Shown: positions 18,711 through 25,904 of the stretch, piece by piece
Numbering within the stretch: position 1 is the first letter of the stretch
Layout: each line of letters opens with the position of its first letter
From: Alphaproteobacteria bacterium
GTDB lineage: Bacteria > Pseudomonadota > Alphaproteobacteria > Rhodobacterales > Rhodobacteraceae
Reading direction: 5' to 3'
Assembly (NCBI GenBank): GCA_030425925.1
Contig: JAUHZO010000009.1
Coordinates: forward strand, 62,001 to 126,000
DNA: 64,000 nt
Translations under genes and position numbers: made by a program
Notes under the pieces: generated by a model
Seen by the model: the letters and a program-made list of their open reading frames with translations, nothing else
What the model was told of the DNA's origin: nothing
The model's database searches: none

Positions 18711-19994
18711 ATGACCGATCAAGGCAGACTGACCCGGGCCGAGGCGCGCGGCGTGCGGTACGCACGCGAACTGGAGGGCCATCTGGGCTGGCTGGAAACC
18801 TTTTCCGGCACCGCGCTGGGGGTTCTGGCGGTGGCGTCGGGCATCTATACCTATCTGGGGGTGTCCTCGCTGCTGGACGACAACGGCGCCATGTCGGTCT
18901 TTGCCGCCATCGCCTATTCCACCGCCGTTTCGGTGGGCATCTTCGTGTTCTGGTCCTACCTGATGCGGCTGTTTCCCGCCGTGCGCACCGCCGGGGCGCG
19001 GGCCGGGCTGTTTGCCGCCATGGGGCTGGGATCTCTGGCCATCGTGGCCATGTCGTCCTGGCTGAACGCCGCGGCGCTGGCCGGATCGGCGGCGGTCGAG
19101 CAGCACCTGGCGCGTACCGTGCAGGAGTATCAGGGCGGTCTGGAACGTGCGCACGAGATCGCGCTGTCGGCGCAGGCGCTGCAGCGCGACGTGGCCCGGG
19201 TGCGCCAGTCCTTCGAGGACCTGTCCGAACAGGAGGCCGCCGGCGCGCTGTCGGGGCTGGCCGGCCGCGGCGCGGTGTTCCGCGTGCTGCGGCAGAAATC
19301 CGGCGAACTGGGCGCGCTGGAAACCCAGATCGCCAGCCAGACCCGGCTGGTGGAAAACGCCTTTACCGAAGGCAACACGATCCTGCGCCGGATGCGCGCG
19401 CTGACGGTGGAACAGGGCAGCGTCGAGGCGCGCTCGGTGGAGTTTTCCGAGGCCGCGGTGCGCCTTCAGGGGCTGATCACCGAATTGCGCCAATTGTCCG
19501 TCGCGCCGCTGGTGGAACGCGCGGCGCGTGACCTGTCGGCCTCGGTCGTGCTGCCGGAACTCGACGGCCGCACCGAGGCGGGCCGCAGCGACCAGGCGGC
19601 CACGCTGAGCTCGGTCCTGCAGGTGCTGGCGGCGCGGGCGGCGACGCTGGAACAGGCGGCGCAGGCGGTGCAGGCCATGCAGCCGCCCACCGATGTCACC
19701 TATACCCCGATCTCGGCCGCCGATGCGGTGATCCTTTATGCCGGGAATTTCGTGCCCTCCTGGGCCGGGGCCATCGCCATCGACCTGTTGCCGGCGGTGC
19801 TGGTGTTCATCCTGGCGATCACGCAATCGGCCATCCGCTCGGGCCGCGAAGGCGCGGGGGTCGAGGATACGCTGACCCTGGCCGAACTGCGCGCCGCCGT
19901 GCACGCCCTGCGCGATGTCGAGGACGTGATGAACGAACCGGCCTCTGCCGACGCGCCGCCCAGGGTTTCGCCCATCAAGGAAAAATCCGCATGA
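18711..19994 (+). CDS. Membrane protein with long coiled-coil domain
   Basis: 427 residues, family not recognised. Three membrane segments lie near residues 30-52, 60-86 and 97-122. A soluble, alanine- and glutamate-rich helical region of about 200 residues follows (VEQHLARTVQEYQGGLERAHE, LSEQEAAGALSGL), then a fourth membrane segment near residues 352-374 (IAIDLLPAVLVFILAIT) and an acidic tail. The layout suggests a periplasmic or cytoplasmic coiled coil anchored at both ends. The stop overlaps the start of the ClpP-like gene (ATGA), so the two are translationally coupled and probably act together. GGGAGGACC precedes the ATG. Confidence 0.8.
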   Translation: MTDQGRLTRAEARGVRYARELEGHLGWLETFSGTALGVLAVASGIYTYLGVSSLLDDNGAMSVFAAIAYSTAVSVGIFVFWSYLMRLFPAVRTAGARAGLFAAMGLGSLAIVAMSSWLNAAALAGSAAVEQHLARTVQEYQGGLERAHEIALSAQALQRDVARVRQSFEDLSEQEAAGALSGLAGRGAVFRVLRQKSGELGALETQIASQTRLVENAFTEGNTILRRMRALTVEQGSVEARSVEFSEAAVRLQGLITELRQLSVAPLVERAARDLSASVVLPELDGRTEAGRSDQAATLSSVLQVLAARAATLEQAAQAVQAMQPPTDVTYTPISAADAVILYAGNFVPSWAGAIAIDLLPAVLVFILAITQSAIRSGREGAGVEDTLTLAELRAAVHALRDVEDVMNEPASADAPPRVSPIKEKSA

Positions 19995-20734
19995 GGGGCC
20001 GCTCTGTCTCGCGCATGTTGTCGGCGGTGCTGATCTTTCAGCTGGGCATCGGCGTGCTTCTGGTGATGGGCGACATGCGCGGCGGGCCGGTGCCCCTGCC
20101 CCGCTTTGCCCCCGAAGCGCCGCGGCTGGACGCGCCGGTGCGCCCCGGCGACCAGCGCCGGGTGTTCAATCCCTCCCGCGATCGCCCGGCGGTCCGCCCG
20201 GCGCGCGACCCCGGCACGCTGCCCGACCGGCTGACGCTGTTTCAGGATGACGGGGCGTGGCGGCTGGAGGGCGGCATTGCCGAAGGTGATGCCGAACGGG
20301 TGATCGCCCAGATCGACGGCGCGCCCGCCGAAATCGCCACGTTGATCCTGCAATCGCCCGGCGGCTCGGTGCGCGACGCGCTGGAGATCGGCCGCCACCT
20401 GCGCGCCAAGGGCATCGCCACGCAATTGCTTTCGGGCGAGTTCTGCTATTCCGCCTGCCCCTATCTGCTGGCCGGCGGCGTGACCCGTGACATCCATCCC
20501 GATGCCAGCGTGGGGGTGCATCAGCATTACTTTGGCGAGAACACGCTGCTGCCCGCCTTTGTCGCGATCGAAGACATCCAGCGCGGCCAGTCCGAGGTGA
20601 TGACATTTCTCGACGACATGGGCATCGATCCGCTGGTCATGCGGCACGCCCTGGCCACGCCACCGGACGAGATCTACGTGCTGCTGCCGGAAGAACTGGA
20701 ACGCTACGGATTTGTGACAACCGACGAAGGCTGA
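19991..20734 (+). CDS. ClpP-like (COG3904-type) periplasmic serine protease homologue
   Basis: 247 residues. An N-terminal signal anchor (about residues 9-27) and a proline-rich linker precede a ClpP/crotonase-fold domain starting near residue 80. The oxyanion and substrate loop QSPGGSVRDALEIGRHL and the nucleophile region GEFCYSACPYLLAGG, with candidate catalytic Ser154, match the COG3904 group; a downstream VHQHY supplies candidate histidines. It is coupled by a 4-base overlap to the coiled-coil membrane protein, which may be its partner or substrate adaptor. Activity has not been demonstrated for most of this group. The candidate RNA gene begins about 40 bases after its stop. Confidence 0.8.
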   Translation: MRGRSVSRMLSAVLIFQLGIGVLLVMGDMRGGPVPLPRFAPEAPRLDAPVRPGDQRRVFNPSRDRPAVRPARDPGTLPDRLTLFQDDGAWRLEGGIAEGDAERVIAQIDGAPAEIATLILQSPGGSVRDALEIGRHLRAKGIATQLLSGEFCYSACPYLLAGGVTRDIHPDASVGVHQHYFGENTLLPAFVAIEDIQRGQSEVMTFLDDMGIDPLVMRHALATPPDEIYVLLPEELERYGFVTTDEG

Positions 20735-20772
20735 TCCCTTGTCAGACCCCCTGCAACGGCTTACCTGTTGCG

Positions 20773-20936
20773 GCGGCGGGTTCTGCCCTTCGCGTGACAC
20801 GGGTACATTCCGGTGGCCTTAAGCAAATCCGAGGGAGCTGGCTCTGGCGAGGTCGTGGCCTCGTTACCTGGCGCCCACCTGTAGATACAGGTCCTCGGGA
20901 ATGCACGACCCACACGGTTGGCGTGGTTCCCGCCGC
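20773..20936 (+). ncRNA. Candidate 6S-like regulatory RNA
   Basis: About 164 noncoding bases with the architecture of 6S RNA. The closing stem GCGGCGGG (20773-20780) pairs with CCCGCCGC (20929-20936); inside it GGGT and ATTCC pair with GGAAT and ACCC. A large central bubble follows, including a side hairpin ACCTGT-AGAT-ACAGGT in the 3' strand and an apical CGAGG-TCGTGG-CCTCG hairpin. A TTGTCA at 20739 and TACCTG at 20762, 17 bases apart, would start transcription near 20773. A strong hairpin follows. I base the 6S label on shape and remembered alphaproteobacterial sequences (GGTGGCCTTAAGC, CTGGCGCCCACCT); a covariance-model search is needed. Confidence 0.45.
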
Positions 20937-21048
20937 ATCGTGCGAAGGCACGATGCGGCAGTGGCAAGGCCCTGTTTGCGAAGCAAACGTGACAGCCACA
21001 CCCTCACCATGCCAGGCACAACACCTGCATCGTGCGAAGGCACGATGC
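20932..21048. repeat. Three tandem hairpins, two sharing the GCATCGTGC-GAAG-GCACGATGC core
   Basis: Hairpin 1 is 20932-20959 (12-bp perfect stem, loop GAAG). Hairpin 2 is 20974-20988 (GTTTGC-GAA-GCAAAC). Hairpin 3 is 21027-21048, repeating the inner 9-bp stem and the same loop as hairpin 1. They fill the space between the candidate RNA and the stop of the minus-strand membrane-protein gene, and probably terminate both. Confidence 0.6.
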
Positions 21049-21052
21049 GGCG

Positions 21053-21385
21053 TCAGCGGCGGATCAGGTAGCCCAGCGCGTTGCGGCGGGGTGTCGCCTC
21101 GACCGTGACCGGGGCCTCGGCGCGGATCGGCTCGGGCTGGCGGGTGCCGCCGCCGGGCGTGTCGTCTTCTGCCAGGCGCATGATCGAGATGCCGAACTGC
21201 ACGCCGGCAAAGACGATGCCGTTGAACAGCCACAGCAGGCCCCCGGCCAGGAGTCCGGCCTCGGTCTGCAGCACGAGGTGGCCCAGATTGGCCACGTTGC
21301 CGTACAGCAGGGCCGCCACGAACACGGCGGACAGGCCAAAGCCGATCAGCACCTGGCGGATGTAGAGGGAAACGAGTCGGGGCAT
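21053..21385 (-). CDS. Small two-span membrane protein, function unknown
   Basis: 110 residues. Two hydrophobic segments at about residues 10-32 (VLIGFGLSAVFVAALLYG) and 42-67 (LLAGGLLWLFNGIVFAGVQFGI) are followed by a 40-residue polar tail ending NALGYLIRR. AAGGAG lies ahead of the ATG at 21385. I see no catalytic motif. It is a conserved-looking protein of Rhodobacterales type, but I cannot assign a family name. It is transcribed toward the hairpin array and candidate RNA. Confidence 0.72.
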   Translation of the reverse strand: MPRLVSLYIRQVLIGFGLSAVFVAALLYGNVANLGHLVLQTEAGLLAGGLLWLFNGIVFAGVQFGISIMRLAEDDTPGGGTRQPEPIRAEAPVTVEATPRRNALGYLIRR

Positions 21386-21447
21386 GGCGGGCTCCTTTTA
21401 TTCCGGGATCAGAATATGATATAGGGCGCACCGTGCAACCGGCAATG

Positions 21448-21491
21448 TGCCGCAAGCCTGCGGCAGAGGCCCCCGGCACCTGCCGGGGGCC
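21448..21491 (-). terminator. Tandem hairpins ending the lysine-rich gene
   Basis: Two adjacent perfect hairpins: GGCCCCCGGCA/TGCCGGGGGCC (21468-21491) and TGCCGCA/TGCGGCA (21448-21465). The first starts 6 bases after the stop of the 32-residue gene, read on the minus strand. Confidence 0.65.
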
Positions 21492-21497
21492 AAAGCG

Positions 21498-21596
21498 TCA
21501 CTTCAGCTTCTTGAGGGCCTTCTTGGCCTTCTTCAGCTGGGTTGCGCGTTTCTTGACGTCCTTCTTGGCCGCCTTGAGCTTGGATTTGTCCGACAT
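21498..21596 (-). CDS. 32-residue lysine-rich small protein
   Basis: A 32-residue, strongly basic peptide with lysine at nearly every second position (MSDKSKLKAAKKDVKKR...KALKKLK) and no aromatic residues. AAAGGAG lies 8 bases before the ATG at 21596. It has a plausible promoter at 21744-21771 and its own terminator hairpins, so it is a discrete transcription unit. The composition resembles the basic tails of histone H1-like or nucleic-acid-binding peptides; a single amphipathic helix is likely. Function unknown. A longer in-frame extension upstream lacks a ribosome site and is not favoured. Confidence 0.7.
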   Translation of the reverse strand: MSDKSKLKAAKKDVKKRATQLKKAKKALKKLK

Positions 21597-21743
21597 GTGC
21601 GAACTCCTTTCGTGTTGTCCGGCCCGCTCGGGCGTCGCGCGGCCCCCATTGGCAGGTCTGTCCGAGCAGACCGTTTCAGGGTGGCGGGCAGGCGTGCCGC
21701 CCACCGGGTGCATCTGCAGGGGTTTGCCGACGCGACTCGAGAG

Positions 21744-21771
21744 AACATATCAAATGCACTCACAATGTCTA
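21744..21771 (-). promoter_or_regulatory. Promoter of the lysine-rich small protein
   Basis: On the minus strand TAGACA (21771-21766), 16 bases, then TATGTT (21749-21744) match the housekeeping consensus at 5 and 4 of 6 positions, in an AT-rich patch unlike its surroundings. The leader to the ATG would be about 140 bases. Confidence 0.5.
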
Positions 21772-21785
21772 TACAAAAATCGTAC

Positions 21786-21819
21786 AAAGAACCCCGCGAA
21801 GGTGCGAAACCCCGCGGGG
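21786..21819 (-). terminator. Intrinsic terminator of the rib-nusB operon
   Basis: On the minus strand CCCCGCG, a 14-nt loop, CGCGGGG, then TTCTTTG. It lies 27 bases after the nusB stop. Confidence 0.7.
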
Positions 21820-21845
21820 CACCACTGCGACACCGCCTGGGCGGA

Positions 21846-22316
21846 TCAGAACGCCTCGGGCCGCGCCTCGCGCGCCATGTGGTCAAGCACCGCGTTGACG
21901 AATTTCGGCTCGCGGCCTTCGGGATAGAAGGCCACGGCGACCTCGACATATTCCACGATGATCACCTTGGGCGGCGTGTCGGTGGACACGAACTCGGCCC
22001 CCGCCGCGCGAAACAGCGCCCGCAGGGTCGGATCGATGCGCGCGATGGGCCATTTCGCCACCAGCGCCCGGTCGGTCATCTGGTCGATCCGGGCCTGCCA
22101 GTTCACAGCCTCGCGCAGGATGCTGTCGAACAGCGCGATATCGCCATCCAGCATCTCTTCGCCCTCGGCAATCTCGGCACCGAAGCGGAAATCGAGGAAC
22201 TCGCGCTTGACCGCCTCGGGTGTCTGGCCCGAGCTTTCCATCTGGAACAGGGCCTGAACGGCATATAGCCGCGAGGCGCTGCGCATGCGGCGTTTCTGGT
22301 TGCCCGAGACGGTCAT
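21846..22316 (-). CDS. nusB: Transcription antitermination factor NusB
   Basis: 156 residues, all-helical RNA-binding factor that joins NusE, NusA and NusG on boxA RNA to antiterminate rRNA operons. Recognisable features are the basic N-terminus (GNQKRRMRSASRLYAVQALFQME), the central region ARIDPTLRALFRAAGAEF and the C-terminal VEVAVAFYPEGREPKFVNAVLDHMA, a variant of the usual DxxKFVNGVL motif. The start at 22316 overlaps the ribH stop by four bases. It is the last gene of the ribBA-like/ribH/nusB operon, an order widespread in Alphaproteobacteria. Confidence 0.94.
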   Translation of the reverse strand: MTVSGNQKRRMRSASRLYAVQALFQMESSGQTPEAVKREFLDFRFGAEIAEGEEMLDGDIALFDSILREAVNWQARIDQMTDRALVAKWPIARIDPTLRALFRAAGAEFVSTDTPPKVIIVEYVEVAVAFYPEGREPKFVNAVLDHMAREARPEAF

Positions 22317-22864
22317 GCGATCCCGGGCCCTTCGCCACCTTCGGCCAGGCGGTATTCGCCATGGTCCGGGCGAAAGCCGACAGCCTTGCGGTCGTCGCCA
22401 AAGCGGCGCGCCAGCGCGATCAGGTGCAGCGCCGCCGCCGCCGCGCCGCCGCCCTTGTTCTGCCCCGAAGCATCGGCCCGCACCTCGGCCTGGGCCAGGT
22501 TTTCCACCGTCAGGATGCCGTTGCCAAGGCACAGCCCCTGCAGCCCCAGCAGCGTCAGCCCGCGCGAGCTGTCATTGCACACGGTTTCGTAATGCGTCGT
22601 CTCGCCCCGGATCACGCAGCCCAGCGCGACATAGCCGTCAAAGTTCGACAGCCGCTCGGCCAGGCCGATGGCGGTGGGGATCTCCAGCGCGCCGGGCACC
22701 TCGATCAGGTCCCATGTGCCGCCGCAGGCCTCGATTTCCGCCTTGGCCCCGGCCACCAGCTGATCGGCCACCGCGCGGTAATAGGGCGAGACAACGATCA
22801 AGAGCTTGACCGGCCGGTCGAACTCCGGCCGCGGCAGGATGTAGTGTTCCGTCTGCGATGCCAT
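22313..22864 (-). CDS. ribH: 6,7-dimethyl-8-ribityllumazine synthase
   Basis: 183 residues; condenses dihydroxybutanone phosphate with the ribitylamino-pyrimidine to make lumazine, the penultimate step of riboflavin synthesis. Active-site signatures are VPGALEIPTAI, ALGCVIRGETTHYETVCNDSS (with the catalytic histidine in GETTHYE) and GNGILTVEN. The length includes a C-terminal extension of about 20 residues. Its start overlaps the stop of the upstream ribBA-like gene (ATGA), and its end overlaps nusB, so the three are translationally coupled. Confidence 0.95.
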   Translation of the reverse strand: MASQTEHYILPRPEFDRPVKLLIVVSPYYRAVADQLVAGAKAEIEACGGTWDLIEVPGALEIPTAIGLAERLSNFDGYVALGCVIRGETTHYETVCNDSSRGLTLLGLQGLCLGNGILTVENLAQAEVRADASGQNKGGGAAAAALHLIALARRFGDDRKAVGFRPDHGEYRLAEGGEGPGIA

Positions 22865-23991
22865 CAGCCCAGCTCCGATATCTTGCGGGTTCCCACGATT
22901 TCCAGCCCGTAGGCGTCCAGCCCCACCACCTTGGGGGTGGGCGAATTGGTCAGCAGGATCAGCTTGGACAGGCCCAGCGACGACAGGATCTGCGCGCCCA
23001 GACCGTATTGCCGCAGCGTCTTGGGGCTGACCTCGTCATGCGGGGCAAGCTGCATCGACGTGTCACGCAGCAGGACAACCACGCCGCGGCCTTCCCGGGC
23101 GACGGCCTGCATGGCGTGCTGGAATTCATGCGCGCGGCCCCGGGGCCCGGTGCCCACCACGTCCAGCATCGGATCCATGGCGTGCATCCGCACCAGCACC
23201 GGCTCGGGCCCCGACAGATCGCCACGGGTCAGCACGATATGTTCGTCGCCATGGGTTTCGTCGGTATAGATGCGCATCTGCCAGTCGCCGCCGAATTCCG
23301 AGGTGACGGTCTCTTCCCGGCGCACCCGGACCAGGTTGTCATGCCGGCGGCGATAGCCGATCAGGTCCGAGATGGTGCCGATCTTGAGCCCGTGCCGCTG
23401 GGCAAAGGCCACAAGCTCCGGCAGCCGCGCCATGGTGCCGTCTTCGTTCATGATCTCGCAGATCACCCCGGCGGGGTTCAGCCCGGCAAGCCGCGCCACG
23501 TCCACCGCCGCCTCGGTATGACCGGCGCGCACCAGCACGCCGCCATCCTTGGCCCGCAGCGGAAACACATGCCCCGGCGTCGCGATGTCGTGCGCCCCCT
23601 TGGTGCCGTCGATGGCCACCGCGATGGTGCGCGCGCGGTCCGCTGCCGAAATGCCCGTCGTCACGCCCTCGCGCGCCTCGATGGACACGGTAAAGGCGGT
23701 TTCATGGCGCGAGGAGTTGTTGGTCGACATCAGCGTCAGCCCCAGCGCGTCGATCCGCGCCGAGGTCATCGCGAGGCAGATCAGCCCGCGGCCATGGGTG
23801 GCCATGAAGTTGATGGCGTCCGGCGTCGCCCATTGCGCGGGGATCACCAGATCGCCCTCGTTCTCGCGGTCCTCGTGATCGACGAGGATGAACATCCGGC
23901 CGTTGCGCGCGTCGTCGATGATCTCTTCCACCGAAGAGATCGCGTCGCGCCAGTTCTCCTCGACCGGACCGGGAGTTTCGAAATCGACCAT
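22864..23991 (-). CDS. ribB: 3,4-dihydroxy-2-butanone 4-phosphate synthase with degenerate GTP cyclohydrolase II domain
   Basis: 375 residues. The N-terminal 200 residues are a complete dihydroxybutanone phosphate synthase: DHEDRENEGDLVIPAQ, STNNSSRHETAFTVS and RAGHTEAAVDVARLAG. The C-terminal half is homologous to GTP cyclohydrolase II but has lost the zinc-binding cysteines: where the active enzyme has a VHSECLTGD...RCDCG pattern, this has VRMHAMDPMLDVVG. It should therefore make only the four-carbon precursor, so a separate RibA is needed elsewhere. Such fusions with inactive tails are known. The start at 23991 is chosen because residues upstream do not match the family. Confidence 0.9.
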   Translation of the reverse strand: MVDFETPGPVEENWRDAISSVEEIIDDARNGRMFILVDHEDRENEGDLVIPAQWATPDAINFMATHGRGLICLAMTSARIDALGLTLMSTNNSSRHETAFTVSIEAREGVTTGISAADRARTIAVAIDGTKGAHDIATPGHVFPLRAKDGGVLVRAGHTEAAVDVARLAGLNPAGVICEIMNEDGTMARLPELVAFAQRHGLKIGTISDLIGYRRRHDNLVRVRREETVTSEFGGDWQMRIYTDETHGDEHIVLTRGDLSGPEPVLVRMHAMDPMLDVVGTGPRGRAHEFQHAMQAVAREGRGVVVLLRDTSMQLAPHDEVSPKTLRQYGLGAQILSSLGLSKLILLTNSPTPKVVGLDAYGLEIVGTRKISELG

Positions 23992-24067
23992 GGGGCCTCC
24001 GTGTTCTGGCGCGCGGGATACGCGGTTCGGCCAGACTTGGCCAGAGCGTTTCGACGCGGCGTGACGC

Positions 24068-24358
24068 TTAGTCCAGGATGTCTTCCAGCAGATCGAACGC
24101 TTCTTCGAAGAACCGCTTTCCCAGGGATTTGCGCTTTTTCTTCTTCCGTTTCCGCGGGTCGGATTTCGCCGCGTGGCGCGCCAGTGCGGCAGGGCGATGG
24201 GCGTCCGGGTCCACGGCGTCACGCGGCAACTGCTTGAGGTTGTGCAGCGGCGCGCCACAGGCGCTGCAGGCCAGTTCGTGCCGCCGCGTGCCTTTCAGCA
24301 CAAGGGCGGCACGGGTGCCGCAATAACAGCAGGTGGCAATCTTGGTTCCCTTGGGCAT
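24068..24358 (-). CDS. Small zinc-ribbon protein with basic tail
   Basis: 96 residues. An N-terminal zinc ribbon with two CxxC knuckles (ATCCYCGTRAAL and LACSACGAPLHNL) is followed by a strongly basic stretch (DPRKRKKKKRKS) and an acidic C-terminal helix (RFFEEAFDLLEDILD). This suggests nucleic-acid binding, but I cannot name a function. It lies between the ribBA-like gene and the rRNA methyltransferase on the same strand, with gaps of about 75 and 55 bases. GGAGACC precedes the ATG. Confidence 0.78.
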   Translation of the reverse strand: MPKGTKIATCCYCGTRAALVLKGTRRHELACSACGAPLHNLKQLPRDAVDPDAHRPAALARHAAKSDPRKRKKKKRKSLGKRFFEEAFDLLEDILD

Positions 24359-24412
24359 GCGGTCTCCTTCCGGTTCCGATGTGGGCCGCGATGGCCCCGG
24401 TACAAGCCCCGA

Positions 24413-25189
24413 TCAGCCCTGCGCCGCATAGAGCGCCACCGCGGCGGCGTTGGAGACGTTGAGCGAGCCGAACGCGCCCGCAAAACGGATCCGCACCAGC
24501 GCGTCCACCACCTCGCGCGTGCGGGCGCGCAGGCCGGGCCCCTCGGCCCCCAGAACCAGCGCCACCGGGGCGTCACGGCGGCCCTCCAGCGCCTCCTCGA
24601 TGGTCTGCTCGGCCTCGCCGTCCAGCCCCAGCACAAGGTAGCCCAGCTTTTGCAGCGCGATGATGGTGTCGGCCAGGTTGCGTTCGCGCAGGTAGGGCTG
24701 CCGCTCCAGCGCGCCCGAGGCGGTCTTGGCCAGCGCCCCGGTTTCCGGCGCGGCATGGTGGCGGGTGCCGATGACCGCCGACGCCCCGAACACCTCGGCC
24801 GAGCGCAGGATCGCGCCCACATTGTGCGGGTCCGACACCCGGTCGAGCAGCACCAGACGCAACGGCCCGCGCCCGCCCGACAGCGCCACGTCCTCCAGCC
24901 GGCCCCAGTCCAGCGGCCGCACCTCCAGCGCCGCGCCCTGATGCACCGATTGCGGATCCAGCGGCGCGCCGAACTTGCGCGGGTCGTGGATTTCCGGCTG
25001 CAGGCCCGAGGCCGCCACCGCCTCGGCCAGCTTCTCGGCGGCGTTGGGGGTCAGGATCAGCCGCAGCCGGTCGCGCCGCGGGTTCAGCAGCGCATCGCGC
25101 ACCGCGTGCAGGCCGAACAGCCAGACGGTTTCCGCCGCCGCGGCCTTGCGCGCGCGTTCCTTGTCGACGACCCAGGCGGGTTTCTTCAT
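24413..25189 (-). CDS. TrmH/RlmB-family 2'-O-ribose RNA methyltransferase
   Basis: 258 residues, a SPOUT-fold methyltransferase, most likely the RlmB type that methylates a guanosine in 23S rRNA. It has the N-terminal L30-like substrate-binding domain (ETVWLFGLHAVRDALLNPRR) and all three SPOUT motifs: DPHNVGAILRSAEVFGA, LVLGAEGPGL, and SLNVSNAAAVALYA at the C-terminus. The start at 25189 (MKKPAWVVDKERARK) has an AAGGAG site; longer frames run into the divergent VOC gene. In Rhodobacterales it is often beside tRNA-Tyr, as here. Confidence 0.9.
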   Translation of the reverse strand: MKKPAWVVDKERARKAAAAETVWLFGLHAVRDALLNPRRDRLRLILTPNAAEKLAEAVAASGLQPEIHDPRKFGAPLDPQSVHQGAALEVRPLDWGRLEDVALSGGRGPLRLVLLDRVSDPHNVGAILRSAEVFGASAVIGTRHHAAPETGALAKTASGALERQPYLRERNLADTIIALQKLGYLVLGLDGEAEQTIEEALEGRRDAPVALVLGAEGPGLRARTREVVDALVRIRFAGAFGSLNVSNAAAVALYAAQG

Positions 25190-25266
25190 GGCGGTCTCCT
25201 TTGCCCTCTCTTGCGCCGAACGTCCCGCGCGCGCAAGCTGAACACGGCCGCGAAGGAGAAACCGCA

Positions 25267-25626
25267 ATGTTCAGACTGGGCCTGCTCAAGGTGCCGGTGT
25301 CGGATATCGACAGGGCCTGTGCCTTCTATTCCGTGTTGCTGGACCGGGCACCCGATGTGCGGGTTCCCGAATACGGCTGGGCGCATTTCGCGTTGCCGGA
25401 CCTGACATTGGCGCTGTACGTGCCCGGCAAGGGTGGCGGAGACCGGCCCCCCGGTGGCAGCGTGGATTTCCACCTGACCCATCCCGATCCCGAGGTGGTG
25501 CTGGACAGGCTCCGCCCGCTTCAACGCGATGCCGCGATGCACAAAAACGACGACGGTTCGCTGTCGCTGGACTGCCGGGACCCGGACGGCAACGGGCTCA
25601 GGATCATGGCCTGCCCGCCCGATTGA
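25267..25626 (+). CDS. VOC-family (glyoxalase/bleomycin-resistance fold) protein
   Basis: 119 residues with one vicinal-oxygen-chelate domain: FRLGLLKVPVSDIDRACAFYSVLL at the start and LDCRDPDGNGLRIMA at the end. The metal-ligand pattern is incomplete or shifted compared with classical glyoxalase I, so the activity is uncertain; many such proteins are annotated only by fold. AAGGAG lies 8 bases ahead of the ATG at 25267. It is divergent from the rRNA methyltransferase and upstream of tRNA-Tyr. Confidence 0.82.
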   Translation: MFRLGLLKVPVSDIDRACAFYSVLLDRAPDVRVPEYGWAHFALPDLTLALYVPGKGGGDRPPGGSVDFHLTHPDPEVVLDRLRPLQRDAAMHKNDDGSLSLDCRDPDGNGLRIMACPPD

Positions 25627-25655
25627 CACGGGCGCTGCACGCATGGAATTTCCGG

Positions 25656-25684
25656 TTGACGACTGGAATGGCAGTTTGTAATTA
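25656..25684 (+). promoter_or_regulatory. Promoter of tRNA-Tyr
   Basis: TTGACG at 25656-25661 is a near-consensus -35. A -10 can be read as TAATTA (25679-25684, 17-base spacer) or TGTAAT (25677-25682, 15-base spacer). The tRNA begins about 33 bases downstream. Confidence 0.5.
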
Positions 25685-25716
25685 CCCCCTCACGCCGGGG
25701 CTGCCCGGTGCCCGGT

Positions 25717-25800
25717 GGGCGACAGGCCGCAAGGTGTGGCAGGGGACTGTAACTCCCTCGCGGAGACGCACGCTTGGTTCGATTCCAAGGTCGCCCACCA
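25717..25800 (+). tRNA. tRNA-Tyr (anticodon GTA)
   Basis: 84 nt, class II with a long variable arm. The acceptor GGGCGAC pairs with GTCGCCC; the anticodon loop CTGTAAC gives GTA; the variable arm is CGCGGAGACGCA; the T arm CTTGG/CCAAG encloses TTCGATT; CCA is encoded. Confidence 0.96.
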
Positions 25801-25819
25801 ATTTTCCCGAATTTCACCC

Positions 25820-25874
25820 GTTGGCGGCAGGTCGGCGCACTGCTTGCGCTGAACCCTTCGATCCAGCCGCCAAC
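25820..25874. terminator. Hairpin between tRNA-Tyr and the TRAP permease gene
   Basis: GTTGGCGGC (25820-25828) is perfectly complementary to GCCGCCAAC (25866-25874) across a 37-base loop, with a smaller stem inside. It separates convergent units. Confidence 0.4.
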
Positions 25875-25904
25875 AGCCGGTCGTTGGTGTCGCCCGGCAC
25901 CCGG

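Noticed and set aside
23992-24067. FMN riboswitch upstream of the riboflavin genes
   Set aside because: Only about 75 bases separate this gene from its upstream neighbour, and no RFN-like conserved segments are visible.
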